Shown here piece by piece: positions 34,418-46,835 of a stretch of 64,000 bases of DNA. The position numbers and the translations under genes are program-made. The DNA is taken from assembly GCF_000150275.1 (NCBI RefSeq), contig NW_002060966.1, forward strand, positions 687,311 to 751,310. Reading direction: 5' to 3'. Positions within the stretch are counted from its first letter, which is position 1. The number at the start of each line of letters is the position of its first letter. This DNA comes from Trichoplax adhaerens. Lineage: Eukaryota; Placozoa; Uniplacotomia; Trichoplacea; Trichoplacidae. The notes beneath the pieces were generated by a model. It was given only the letters and a program-made list of their open reading frames with translations. It searched no databases and was not told the DNA's origin.

Positions 34418-36700
34418 TATCTTGCTGATCTTCAACTACACCAACTAATACATCTATCTGATCAGAAAAATAATCTAACATGTTTACTACACTGTCATGA
34501 AAATAGCATATCATGGACTTCTTGAACTAGTAAAGCAACTATCCTACAGCATTGACGAATCATTTAAATATCATCGTAAGCTAGATTTTCGACAAAAGAG
34601 CAGTTCAAAAAATTAAATGACCGTTGTAAATATTCCAATTTCGTATCAGAAAAGCAATTAAAAATTAATTAAGCTGAAGTTATCCATGTCAGTAACAGTT
34701 CAATAGGTTCCTTTATTTCTATCATTAGCCACATTACTCACACAGTAAAGATAGTCTTTCCCTTCCAAAAGGGAAAGTTGCTTTATGAAATACCAAAGCA
34801 TTTATCCAAAAGTTCGAATAAATACTCTATCAATGTCATAATTTTATTGAGATTATATTCATTCGATTCTAGTCAGTCACTCATCAGGGTTTCAGGTAGT
34901 AGTGGCCAGTTATCGGCAGTCATAAGTAATTATAATTGCTTGAGAAGTCTAAGCACCATCGTTAGCGCTGTTTGATTTTGTTATGTTCAGTAGTGAGATT
35001 CATCGTGATCTACATTGTCTCAGTTAGATCGTAAGGTCAAATAATATTCAATGTCGTTTTGGATCATTACTTGGTCCAATATAAAGAGTAACCTAGGACT
35101 AACAGATATCGGTCAGGTATTGATTACTTGTGTCGAAGTAGTCCAATTAGTACATTAGTCGGGGTACCTCGAGAATTTCCTGCATCTGCGGATGAATTAG
35201 TTCTCATACAATACCTTAAATATACTGAACGGTAACAGGTATATCAATTATATTCACAAAGTAAACAACAATCAATAAATTTTAAGCCAAATTAATATCA
35301 TGCGAAACTTACTAATTTAATTACCATATTATAAGCGCAGAGATTTCGCTTACTTAACGAATTCTTACATATAAAATCAGAATTATGCTTTTGTGCTATT
35401 GCAACAGGAAAAATTTAATACATACGAGTAAGTACAGAAGCATGATTAAGTTACCACATTGCGGTTGAAATAATAATAATAATACCATGTAATTCCAATA
35501 AGTTAGTAAGAAATCCAAATATGGCAACCAGAAGAACAGCACTATGTAAAGTACAAGATTTTTAGAAGTGCTAGTGTTTCATGAAGTATTTATGATTTCT
35601 CAGCATTGTTTAAAATTTCGCATTAGTCTCGCAAAAAAGCATTATTGATCGTACTACTTCATATATAACGGCTTGACCAAAAGAGCAGTATCTTTTATCT
35701 AATAAAGCTACATTTGAAATGTGTTCAATTTATTTTGTTGAATCATTTATTGTGTCGTAGACTAATTTGAACAAAAACACTTTCTACGAGTATTATTAAA
35801 CAGTAGGAAAGATCGATACGATTAAATTATTTACATCATCAAGCTGTTAAATAGGTAGACTATCTTCTACTCGTATAATAGGCCTTATAGAAGTTAATTT
35901 AATAAGTAGTGGTAGCTGTGATTAGACATAATATATGCATTGTGAATTATGGAACATCAAGAAAATGAAATTTGAAGACATGGCTTAGTAATCTTATTTA
36001 TATTATATAAAGCCAGCCAAAGAGAGTGATAACTCAGAGATCTTGCTATTCATAATTTTCTGAAGTACAAATCTAATCGTTCTAGCATAATTCAAGTAAA
36101 TTAAAATTGAAATAGTTTGAACTACTCCAATAGCTCAAAAACTTTTATGTTTAGAACTTAAAGTAGACTAATAAAAAGCATTATTCACCGCGCTCCTTAA
36201 GATCAAGCAATGGGGCAAAGAGTAGACTTTTTTTATCTAATGATGCTTTATTTAACATGATTTAAACTTATTCTTGCAATGTTGTTCATTGTACCGTTTA
36301 TGAATTTGAAACAAAGATAGCCTCTAATATTAATATTGTATAGATCAATGTACTTGAATTTATTAATATTATGTGTTAACTCTAATATCTGCAACCCTTT
36401 AAGCTTCAATAAAGGCTGGCTATCTTTTACTCCGGTAGCGCACCATATTGCAGCTAATTCATTAAATATTCGTAACTCTGATTAGATGTTACTTATAGAA
36501 CTTAAAGAAATGAAATCTTAAGACATATCCTTACTTATGTTATATATAGTTATTATAAGCCAAACGTACAAATGAAAACTCAGAGATCTTCAAGCAGATG
36601 ACCATGAAATAGCACACTTATAAATCATTCTGTTAGGCACATAATGTCCCCAATCGGTAATAATAATATTGGGCATACTCAAATGCCTTGTACACTGTAT
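34418..36700. other. No recognisable gene
   Basis: AT-rich spacer between the scramblase and GPCR pseudogenes. Short open frames lack coding character. A missing last scramblase exon could lie here but was not found. Confidence 0.4.
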
Positions 36701-36734
36701 GCTATGAAATCATCTAGCCTTCATCAATATCAAT

Positions 36735-37200
36735 CCATCATTTCGCTTCTGAAAACGATTGTGCTTATTAAAGAAATACAAATTAGCCAATCTCCTCCTA
36801 GTATTTTGATCAAATTGCATACATAAGAATGAATTAATAATAGTAGCAATAGCTATAGTTCCAAATGCAGCATAAATAAAAATGAAATAGGTAAAATTTT
36901 TCTCACCCACTTCCTGAGCTGACTTTTGCGTTATAACCAAAGCAAAAGAGGCTGCAAGAAATGACCAAGGCGTTCAAATATAGCGTACAGTAATAATATT
37001 TAGCATTTTTATAAACTTAATTCTTCACAAATGCTGTTCTTTCTGTAGGCCAGACCCAATAGTTTCAGGTCTAATATAGGATTTCAACTATGCAGTAATT
37101 TTCCAATAGTATGTGAAAATAGTTGATGTAGGCAGTAAGTATGATATTAATACAAACAGAATCAAAAATAAAGTCAAAAATTTCAAATTGCCCTAAATGA
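36735..37200 (-). pseudogene. Class A GPCR pseudogene, TM5-TM7 portion
   Basis: On the minus strand, in shifting frames, there is a TM5-like stretch (LFLILFVLISYLLPTSTIF), then a loop and TM6 (KMLNIITVRYI, stop, TPWSFLAASFALVI). TM7 (YFIFIYAAFGTIAIATIINS) follows, ending FLCMQFDQNTRRRL. The TM7 NPxxY position reads NSFLC, so Pro and Tyr are both lost. The stop inside TM6 and the frame changes show it is dead. The final TM7 part is an open 76-codon frame that looks like the last segment of a former single-exon receptor. Confidence 0.6.
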
Positions 37201-38029
37201 CAACAATACTCCAGTGTAATCACGATGTTAACAATATAGCAGCTTATTCATACTGTAATCATTTTGCTCTAAAGAATTCGTAACTAAATGATAACAATTA
37301 GCAATTAGGCACCTTGTCGACTACATCATACAGAATAGCACTTGAATATATTCCAAAATATAAGCCACAAGCGAGCTATTCTTTAGTAAAATCACGTATA
37401 AAGTATTGTAACTATTTTTTACATTCATAATAAATCTATTTCAATTGGTACAATCGACAAATTATACCGACATTTATATTTCAATCTTGATACAGTAAAC
37501 TTGACTACCGTAATTTCACTGATTTTGAACATTGCTGATACGTGATAATATATCCTGCAATACAAGCAAGCATATAACCATTTCATGATCTGAATATAGT
37601 AAATCCACACTTTATTAGTGCGCTATATTGTAACATTTATAAATACTTTTATTTATCGTCCGGTCTTCGAAATAATATTAAAATTGAAGCCTAGCATGGA
37701 AAATTTTTGTCAGTAATGTAATATCATCACAGTAATTGGATCACAAAATTTCCAGGAGTAATGACCTTCAAGATTATAAGGGAAGATTTCTACGCAACAA
37801 GGAAAAATTTTGTTAATTAAAGTACTTCTAAATTATAATATGACCCACTACATAGCCTGAGATTAAAACTATTGCAAAAGGCTATATCTAAACTCTTTCA
37901 GTATCGAGAAACTATCACTTATAGATATGCACATATACTCGTAAAGTAACGCACTTCTTGAGTACCTAAATCATCAATAACCTGTTACGTTATTCAGCGG
38001 TCTCGTAACAACAGCGTTTCAAGTAGAAA

Positions 38030-38600
38030 TCCTTGTACAAATTTAGTGACCTTTTCCTAATATTTTGATCGAATTTGAATGTATAGGAAAGGATTCACAA
38101 TAGCACTAATAGCTATATCGCTGAAATATACATAAGCCATAGAAAAATTGATATAATTTGTTTGGCATATTTCTTAAGATATCTATAAGTTATAGCTATA
38201 CCAGAGTATGTTGTATGCAATCGCCAATAAGTTAAAATATAACGCGCCGCAATAATTATATAATTTTTCGCCTATTTTTAAACTTCTTTTGACATAAATA
38301 TTGATCTTCTTGCTGATGTATCTGAATATTTCCAGGTCTTATATAGCATTTCAAGTATGTAATAATTTTGCAATAACTAACAACGATCGATGATGGCAGT
38401 GTCTATATAATTATTATAAATACCATGTTTAAGTATAAATCAAAATTTGCTGCCTCTCCATGAACATCACAAAACGTTATTTCATCTTGATAGACTCCAG
38501 CATAAATAGGTATTGGCAAAGAAGCTAAAGAAAAGACCACAAATGTTAAGGCTTACGATTTATTCGATACCATATGCATGATGTTATGATACATATTGTT
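38030..38600 (-). pseudogene. Class A GPCR pseudogene, TM4-TM7 portion
   Basis: This is a related neighbour of the pseudogene at 36.7-37.2 kb. The minus strand shows TM4 (ALTFVVFSLASLPIPIYAG), extracellular loop 2 with a Cys (EITFCDVHGEAANF), a TM5 stretch interrupted by a stop, a basic third loop (KKFKNRRKII), and a TM7 end with an intact NPFLY motif. A frameshift after NPFLYIQ moves the conserved FDQN-type tail out of frame, and several stops interrupt the rest. The ligand class cannot be read from what remains. TM1-3 were not found upstream. Confidence 0.6.
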
Positions 38601-40784
38601 TTAGTACACGTGTCTCATACATTTTCAGGAGTAGTTATATGACTATCTGTGATTAGGTTTATTTCGGTTCGTATCGATACACTTATGAATCATATGAATC
38701 TCGTAGAGGACGAGAAGAAAGATAAGTTTACATGTGCTAGTGGAACAGCAACGAGTGTAACAGTCCCTCTTTCTCGTTTTTAGTGATAACAATAAATATA
38801 CTTACTAGAAGAATAATAGTCACATGAAATTTATTTGAATGATAAAATAATGAAGTAGATTTAGCAGTTGTGAAGTAGCGATTAATATCGATTTGATTCA
38901 CGGCAACGATTGAAATTCAAAATAGATTTACTGTTTTATGATACATTTGAAGACTTACAAACATGATTTCTAGCACGAAAATCTAAGTTGGGTATCTACA
39001 TTAACATGCAATCGGCTGCAACAGTGAACGTACAGACTAGATCAGATAAAATGGATACTCAAAATATGCAATAAGTTGGTATTCGATGGAAAGGAATCTA
39101 GAAGTAAAATAAGTAATATCACTGAGTTCACTAAATATCCAAATATTGACGTAGGAAAAACAGCACTATTTGTATTTTTATGCCAAAAATATTTCGCCCG
39201 AACTTCTCCAACTTGTAACAATAATTATGAACTACTGAAGAGCTATATGCTGTACTATGCTCCATCACAAGGTATAGCGCACTGTACCTACCATTCTTTA
39301 CAGTTCTAATTGGTTCATAAAACACGGTATCATATCATAGCCTCTACAAAAACTACTATGGCTTTGGTATCGTATTAACGGCATCGAGAATGAATATTTC
39401 TGTCCACAAAATTGCTTTCAAACATAGCTTATAATATGGTTCATTCAAATTCAGGGTCCTATATATAAATTTTTAATGCTAACTAAGTACTGTTTGATTG
39501 TAAATGAAAATTTTGAAAATAAAACATTCGCATCGATGTAAGAGTTGGACCAAAAAAAGCAATGGAATCCGTAAAGAAAAGTACATCAATTTAATTTAGA
39601 GCTGACTGGGCTTCTGCAAGAAATTTACAACACTTAAATGACCCACTCCGCAACCTATTAAAAAGCACTATGTATCATATAAACAGGATAATAAAGCTTA
39701 CAAAATTGAGAGTACCATCTATGGATATTTAGTAAGATGAGCTATACTTGGAGGTTTTAACAGCTTTTAGAAAGGGTTCTGGATCTTCAATTTTTTTGTT
39801 GCACTGTCGCTGACCACTACCTCGTAATACAGTGGATAGATATTGGTTTTTCTGAAATAAGATAATCTTCTATAGAACATTACGTAGTAATGCTTGAAGT
39901 TTTAGCATACTCTCAACGACGTGAATCTCATGATAAATATAGCAGAAATGGCCGAAAAGTATGTATGAATATGTTGTCTACGGGAATTAAAGTAGAAGCT
40001 ACCAGAGTATCACTGTTTTCAAGATGCTTTCAAAGCTGCTGCACGATAATGTTTCATCCTATTAGGATTTTATCCGTGTAAACGCTAAAATAATTGGAGC
40101 CTTATCTATGTTACCCCATTTATTAAAATCAAAGATGTTGATTACTCTACTCTAAATCTTTTTTTAGCAGTCGCTAGTTCTTAATTATTTATATGCATAT
40201 TTAAGTGTTATAATTATGCTAGAGATCGTAATAATACTACATTAATCGTACGATTTTGTCATATCTGAGAAGTAAAATAGAGGAATGTACAAAAATGCAA
40301 AGGACGTTCCCTTTCGTTAGTTCAAATCATATGCCAGTAACTATTGGATAAAGCTGATTAGTCGTTCCAACTCTAAGGGACGAACTAAATATCTATACAG
40401 AATCTGGAAACTCTGCATGTACGTTGTTACTAAATTAGTGCGCAAAGTTATTCAATATGTCTATGATTATTTTATATTTCGAACTAAAACACGTGCCTAT
40501 TATTTATTTAGTGATTCAATCCTATGTCAATGTCGTTAAGAGTAAATTTTACAACGACGCAATTTACAACTCAATTCTTAGCAATAGCAATATTGTAACT
40601 AAAATAATCAACGTTTATCTTTCCTTTAATAATTGACTATTAAATTCATGCTTAACAGCCTTTATTTATTTAATCAATCAACATATGTCTTGCATACGCC
40701 TCTTGTAATTTTAAGTTCATATCAAGCCAAAAAATGTTATTAGAAATGCTTTCTTAGGACGTTCAAGCAAAGAAAATATTAGCA
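38601..40784. other. No recognisable gene
   Basis: Spacer upstream of the first acetyltransferase. Paired sense and antisense frames around 39.1-39.3 kb overlap each other and look like chance. Confidence 0.4.
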
Positions 40785-41642
40785 ATGAACGTGGCTAGAA
40801 AGGAATTCAAAATTGTGACGGCTTCCTTCGCCGATATGGAATGGATTATGAAGATGAGAGCGATTCGAGGTCGCAATCCTGGACAAAACGATGCAATAAC
40901 TTATCAATTAGCTGATCCAACAGGTTTCTATGTCGGGTTGCTAAATGGAGAAACTATCGGCTGTGTATCGGGAATGAAGTATGAAAATTCTATTTTCTGG
41001 GGAAATCAAATGGTATTAAAAGAGCATCGCGGTAAAGGCTATGGAAAGAAGCTATTTCAGCATGTGTATAATTACGTCAAGGATTTCAAAACTTCAGGAT
41101 ATGATACACTGACTTGTGATGCAGATATTTATGCACACCTTGGTTTTAAAGCCTTCCATCATACTACGCGATATGTTGGAATAGTTGACAAACTGCAAAC
41201 TCATTGCCGTAATATCGTTGATGCCAAGAAAGTCCCATTTGAGAAACTTTTAGAGTACGATGCACGTCACTCTCCCGATCGCCGAAAATACTTTCTTGCT
41301 GCGTGTCTAAATGTAGGAACAGATCGTGCTTTTGTCTATTTGGATAGTAACAGAGATATTCAAGGATTTGGTGCCATTCGTAAAGCTGTTGATGGTTATA
41401 AAATTGCACCTTTATATGCACAAAGTATGGATATAGCTGAACGTTTAATTTACGGTTTGACAGCAACGTTCGAAAATTGTAAGGTAATGATAGATATACC
41501 AACGCCTAACGAAAGTGCTATGAAACTTATCGAAAAATTACAATTACAAGCAACGTTGAATACTGTAAGAATGTATCTCAATCGGCCCTTCACATACGAT
41601 GTGAACTCTGTTTATGCAGTCTCTTCGTTGGAAATTGGATGA
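40785..41642 (+). CDS. GNAT N-acetyltransferase, two-domain type, paralogue 1
   Basis: An intronless frame of 285 residues starts at ATG 40785. Residues 8-140 form a GNAT domain: an N-terminal strand (FKIVTASFADMEWIMKM), GFYVGLLNGETIGCVSGMKY, and motif A (KEHRGKGYGKKLF, with HRGKGYG at 81-87) that would bind the acetyl-CoA pyrophosphate. The second half (LLEYDARHSPDRRKYFLAA, GYKIAPLYAQ) matches the YitH/HolE-type C-terminal acetyltransferase domain found with GNATs in bacteria and some animals. The substrate is unknown; it should be a cytosolic acetyl-CoA-dependent transferase. The G-W-N-P-G segment of its paralogues reads GRNPG here. AATAAA occurs about 170 bp downstream. Confidence 0.85.
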   Translation: MNVARKEFKIVTASFADMEWIMKMRAIRGRNPGQNDAITYQLADPTGFYVGLLNGETIGCVSGMKYENSIFWGNQMVLKEHRGKGYGKKLFQHVYNYVKDFKTSGYDTLTCDADIYAHLGFKAFHHTTRYVGIVDKLQTHCRNIVDAKKVPFEKLLEYDARHSPDRRKYFLAACLNVGTDRAFVYLDSNRDIQGFGAIRKAVDGYKIAPLYAQSMDIAERLIYGLTATFENCKVMIDIPTPNESAMKLIEKLQLQATLNTVRMYLNRPFTYDVNSVYAVSSLEIG

Positions 41643-43990
41643 ATTTTATTTATAGCCTTAGATTCTTTCGAAACGCTATATTCTGATGGTAAGTGAAAGG
41701 TCATCCATACTTTATGCAAACCTGTGGCTGACATTTTGTATATTTAAAATATATTATTGACTTCTGTGATGTTTTGTCTACCCAATAATATAGGGTTCAT
41801 TAATCTATTATCAATAAAGTGATATCCAGATGTACTATGAAATGATTAAGCCCAATAGTGCTGTCGACATTATTCGCCTGTAGTGAAGCTGTAAGACAAG
41901 CTATTGTTATCAACATGATATGTAGAAGTGAATTAGACATAACTGAAAAATAATACCAAAATCTAGGGTAGTTAACAATAATAGGTATATATAAGTAATA
42001 TTTGGAATAATTCAAGTATGGTGATTTGAGCTTCGTAGAATATGATGCTAATCATACAATTTTATTCTTATACTTGGTTCTGTATGTTTTGAATTATGTT
42101 TTTCGCAATTATCATGTTGTAAACAAGTTAGATAACATATTAACAGTTACGCTTTCTGTCATTGTTGCTCTTAGTCCTTCTTTTCTAAGATCTGCTGTTG
42201 CAGGAAGTGTTCCTGGTCAGTCAGAGCTTGTTGCACTATTATCTATGTAGTATCTCAATCGATAGAGAACCAATAATAAAATCTGCTATTCTAAAATTAC
42301 TTGTGTAAACTACACTTTAATTACAATAAGTAGAATAGGTTGTATTACATCGTCATATACAATGTTGATTAATGTAAAAATAAATACTGTTAATGAAATA
42401 GTAAGATATACGCAATCGATTCAGTTTTTGCCCTGAAACAAGCTAATACTCGTAAATATGAAATTATAAACTCTAATAAGCAAAGCATCATTTTTTTATT
42501 TGTCTCTGCTATATAGCAATGAATATCAGAAATTTAGATAATATAGAGTATTAAGGGAAATCTACCTCTATACTCGATATTTTTCTAATCCGCAGTGATT
42601 GCGAGATCTTTAACTGAAATATCTGCTTTGAGTATTCTAATAAAGACTGCCTTTAAAAGCACAATGAAATTACAAATTTTCCTATCAATCGACGTCGCAA
42701 ATCTCGCTAATATACAAGATTAACAAATTTGTAAATCTGCCTCTAATTTAATATCCGTGTGAATACTTCTCCGAAAGGTTCGCTCGCTGAAATTAAGATT
42801 AATCATATAATCACTTTTAACCTTTAATCACTAATTACTTTTAACTTAGCGTTAATGCTATTCTGAAACTGTTTATTTGTGAAAAGTAGGATTAGTTCTC
42901 CGATTATTATACTAACAGAGAAAGTCTTACTAGATTTTAGCAATGCGAATATCTTGTATTTGAGTACTAATGAGCGACTAGACATAAAAAAAAACACTGA
43001 ATGCACGTGATACTGCTCTCTGTTTTTACGCATAACCGCATCTAAGCACTCCAACTAATTAATAAGTAAAGTAAACGTCTTGAAGCTCCATTTTGATCAT
43101 TTATACTATTATTAGTAATCAATGAAGCGTTGGAACAATAACATGACAGTAGAAATGGTCTGATTAAGGTTGATTGATAAAGAAGCAATCTTCAAAACGG
43201 CTTAGTTAGTATAACACATATCCCTAGGACGGTTCAATGGGATTCGAAACTTGTCTTTTCTACATCGATTTGTCTAATCTTTCAAGATGGAGATCGTAAT
43301 CCTCGCTATTTGTCTTTATTTTCATCTGAATGATCCTAGTAGGCTCAGCTTAGCTACTTAGCGAATTCAATTACTTCAATCTAGGCTACGAATAGTTAAA
43401 CAGCTTGTTTGCCTATTAATCCTTTATTTAAAAATAAAAAATAAATTGTCAACGAGAATAGAAGAATGGTAAAGAACGTGCACAACCCAAACTTGCATGC
43501 AAGTATTTTGGCTGCTAGAATGACCGATTTCAATAAAATGGAGTCCAGGGCTACGTTACTTATATTGATGACCGCTACAACAGAAAGTATTATATAGTAA
43601 ATGAATGCTTTTTAGAAACTGTATAGTACTTGTATTCTATCATCTAACATGGACATAGCATTCCGTATTACTAGTGCAGTCCGTTTCACTACAATTGATT
43701 GCTACAGAAATGTCCATCCCTGGAGAATTGATCGTTTCTTTGTCCTTTTAGTCTAGAAACATCAAAGGGAATCAATAAAGTAAAGTAATAAAAAATAACA
43801 ACAAAAAGCACTGCGAATGACTTTTATTAACGTTAATTCCGTGCCACCGCCTCCTATCTGGCCTTTCACCACCCTGTTTATACGCATTCTGAGAAGCTAA
43901 TAAAAAAATTTAGTCTGTGTCTGGATTAATCGCTCTTATTACACTATTAATCTTATCAAAATTTTTGAAAACTATAGCTTGATACTTTGC
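41643..43990. other. No firm gene
   Basis: An open frame around 42026-42250 (plus) has a hydrophobic start and ordinary base use near its end (SPSFLRSAVAGSVPGQSEL), but no ATG, splice context or family match. Nothing else is supported. Confidence 0.35.
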
Positions 43991-44108
43991 CAGTTTACTA
44001 CTATTACTATTAAACCACTTGATGAAGAACAAAGTGGCGTTGTGAATAGTAGTAAAAACCGAATAAAACCCAATCTAGGAGGCTTCAGTACTTACAAAGT
44101 AATCCACG
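43990..44108 (+). other. Exon-like fragment, copy 1
   Basis: An open stretch ends in FSTYKVIHG at a GGTAAGC donor (44109), phase 1. It is paralogous to 50462-50559, which ends SSTYKVVRG at the same kind of donor. Each lies upstream of a GNAT gene on the same strand (566 bp here). The function is unknown: it may be a relic exon that was duplicated together with the acetyltransferase, or part of a separate small gene. Confidence 0.35.
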
Positions 44109-44673
44109 GTAAGCTATGTCAAGTTTATTTCATTTTTTATTCTCTCTTCCTTAAGAATTCCAACTCAAGGACTGCAGAATACCAAAGATTATGTTTAAGC
44201 CATTGGAATAGTGGCAATTCTGTCCGACACAGTAGATACCATAGGCTGCAATTACACTTAGTATCTGGCATTAAGTGAATAACTACTGTACGTAACTTTG
44301 TAAATTATAAAGTAAAAAGTGCAAATACAAATAGCACGCGAAGTAACGTAATACGAGTATCTAACCAGTGTGGATTCTACCAGTAAAATAAATAATACTT
44401 CATAGATAGTAATTGTAAAATCTAAAATAGTAGCAAGCTGACCAAGGCCTTGTATGACTCTTATGAAAAGTAACTGAGAGTGGAACGTCATAAATTGAAA
44501 TGAACTTGTGAATATATTCCAAATTTCGATAGGATAAAACTTTTAAAATATTGAATTTAAACTCCATATCAAATCGATCCTATTCAGAGTCACTGATAGA
44601 CAACTGTTTTATTATTTCACTAATACAAGATTAGAAGGGGCATACTGTACATAGGCAGTAACATAAAAGCTAG

Positions 44674-45525
44674 ATGGCTAACCAAGATTTTAAAATTGTG
44701 GTCGCTTCCGCTGAACAGATGGATTGGATTATAAAGTTGGCAGAAAATGAAGGCTGGAATCCTGGATGTAAAGATGCTATCGCTTTTCAACTCGCTGATC
44801 CGAGCGGTTTCTTTATTGGCTTACTTAACGGAAAACCTATCGGCTGCGTAGCAGCAATTAAGTACGAGAATTGTGGATTCGGGGGATATTATATCATATT
44901 GAAGGAACACCGTGGTAGAGGCTACGGATTGAAACTCTTTCACCATGCAGTCCACTCCGGCAAGGAATTAAAATTATTCGGACTTGATGCAGAGCCTGCA
45001 CAAATCAGTAGTTACGAAAAGTCAGGTTTCATAGTTTATCATCGCACTATGGAATATATTGGGATAGTGAATAAATCAGAGATTCCTTGCGACAATATTG
45101 TTGATGCAAGAACTGTCTCATTCGATAAATTATTACAATATGATAGACGCCATTCTCCTGACGTTCGAAAGCATTTTCTAGCTGCATGGATCAGTGTAGG
45201 AACAGATCGTAGCTTAGTGTATTTAGATGAGAATAATACTATTCAAGGATTTGGTGCAATACGAAAAGCTATCGATGGCTATAAAATTGGACCTTTATAT
45301 GCAGACAGTTTCGATATAGCTGAGAGTTTGATTCATACATTGGTAGAATCTTTTGAAAACTGCAAAGTATACTGGGCCGTGCCGATGCCCAACGAAAGTG
45401 CCATAAAACTTGTCGAAAAATTGCGTTTGGAAAAATTATCGGAGACTGCTAGAATGTATAGCAGGCAGCCCCTTTCGTACGATTGGAATATGGTTTATGG
45501 TCTTACTTGCTTGGAAATCGGATAA
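44674..45525 (+). CDS. GNAT N-acetyltransferase, two-domain type, paralogue 2
   Basis: An intronless 283-residue frame from ATG 44674. The GNAT domain has GWNPGCKDAIAF, GFFIGLLNGKPIGCVAAIKY and motif A KEHRGRGYGLKLF (HRGRGYG at 79-85). The C-terminal domain has LLQYDRRHSPDVRKHFLAAW and GYKIGPLYAD, the most typical GYKIGPL form among the four. It differs from paralogue 1 throughout but aligns without large gaps, ending LTCLEIG like paralogues 1 and 4. An AATAAAG signal lies about 45 bp after the stop. An active acetyltransferase is likely; the substrate is unknown. Confidence 0.85.
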   Translation: MANQDFKIVVASAEQMDWIIKLAENEGWNPGCKDAIAFQLADPSGFFIGLLNGKPIGCVAAIKYENCGFGGYYIILKEHRGRGYGLKLFHHAVHSGKELKLFGLDAEPAQISSYEKSGFIVYHRTMEYIGIVNKSEIPCDNIVDARTVSFDKLLQYDRRHSPDVRKHFLAAWISVGTDRSLVYLDENNTIQGFGAIRKAIDGYKIGPLYADSFDIAESLIHTLVESFENCKVYWAVPMPNESAIKLVEKLRLEKLSETARMYSRQPLSYDWNMVYGLTCLEIG

Positions 45526-46287
45526 AGCTTGTGTGATATTCTGAAAGACTGCATTTCATGAATACAGTTAATAAAGAATGCGATGGTAATGTGCTCTGAA
45601 AACGTAAAATTAATAAGAAACAAAGCGCTCGTTTACCTTTAATAGTTGGTTGTACGTAAAGTAATGACGAATGATAGTTGATAGGATGATGTAACTTACG
45701 AATACCATATTGCTATTCGTACTACGTATAGAAACAATTATATTTGGCAGCCAGATATAGTGTAGTTCTGTTTTTAAGTAGTATAAGAATAGGATGCTTG
45801 ATTCGTGAGTAGAATATTGTAAAAGGGTTCGGTAAATGATTGCACTTTTGTAAAAGTTGTATGAAATTGTTGTGGCAAAGTTTGCCGTCGATTATCCGGT
45901 CGATCATAGCTGTTTAGAATTGTTCTTAAGAGGGAAAGAAAAGTAAATTACTTTTGACAGATGGATTCGTAATAAAAGCGACCTATAGGGTAGCTTCAAA
46001 GCGGAATTGGCCGTTTTATGCCCCATGGGTGATTTGCTAATAGGAGAAATAACCTTCTTTGTTCAACTTCATGCTTTGGAGAAAATTGTATAAGGCTACA
46101 GCGTAGAGAAACGACGTGATTTGCTGAGATGTCTTCAAGAGTACACAGATTTGTCTATCATAATTAGAAGGTTATGATGATAATATACATGAAATTTCCT
46201 GTCTATTCTGCCCATTTCTAGCTGGTAATACGATTTACATTAGTGATTCAGTTCCATCTCGTTAGAGATTTACAACAATGGCTTACC
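45526..46287. other. No recognisable gene
   Basis: Spacer after the second acetyltransferase. It carries the polyadenylation signal near 45570 and no other supported feature. Confidence 0.4.
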
Positions 46288-46506
46288 CTAGTGAGATTTG
46301 TTATTACAGATCAAAGTTGGACGACCACTGTTACTATCTATCGCATGTTGCATGCTGAGCCCTTTATGATCCATCCCCTTCACCCTTTCCTCCAAAATTA
46401 CTATTTTCTTCGAGTATGATGAGATATCAACAAGGTAATAAGTATTTGGCCTGTCATTGAATGACTTTATTAATCTATATTCCTTACAATGTTTGCCTGT
46501 CTTCAA
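46288..46506 (-). CDS. Unidentified open exon candidate
   Basis: An open minus-strand stretch of 72 codons with mixed, non-hydrophobic composition (YRLIKSFNDRPNTYYLVDIS ... EERVKGMDHKGLS) ends in TAG. Its base use looks more coding-like than its surroundings. No ATG opens it and no family is recognised. It could be a terminal exon of an unknown gene or a chance frame. Confidence 0.25.
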   Translation of the reverse strand: MKTGKHCKEYRLIKSFNDRPNTYYLVDISSYSKKIVILEERVKGMDHKGLSMQHAIDSNSGRPTLICNNKSH

Positions 46507-46764
46507 AGCTTGTGTAAGATAATCACGAAATAACTTGACAACAAACGAAAAATTTATCTATTGCATATGTATTAATAAATAAACCTCCTTTAAGTATGAT
46601 TAATATATTCATCATATAAATATTAATTTATGAACGTGACTGTTTATCTTATCAAATGCACTTTATATAGTAATTGCAGTAGTAATAGTAGTCTATAACC
46701 TTCAGATAAACACCGATTAAGGATTGAACCTAAATTTACTAAACTTTAATACGATGCATTAATC

Positions 46765-46835
46765 TCTTGCTATAGTGATGGACTGGATTATGATAGAATG
46801 AGTTCGAAATATTGGATGTTAAATACGCAATGGAA
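46765..46835 (+). pseudogene. Probable GNAT relic
   Basis: GTGATGGACTGGATTATGAT followed by ATTGGATGTTAAATACGCA resembles the codons for the N-terminal QMDWII ... GWNPG segment of the cluster's GNATs, with a stop soon after. The match is short, so this is tentative. Confidence 0.25.

Noticed and set aside
39076-39325. Overlapping sense and antisense frames of 77 and 64 codons
   Set aside because: No domain, no splice signal and mutual overlap; typical of chance frames.
41164-41502. 112-codon minus-strand frame inside the first GNAT
   Set aside because: It is antisense to a clearly conserved coding region and has no family features.
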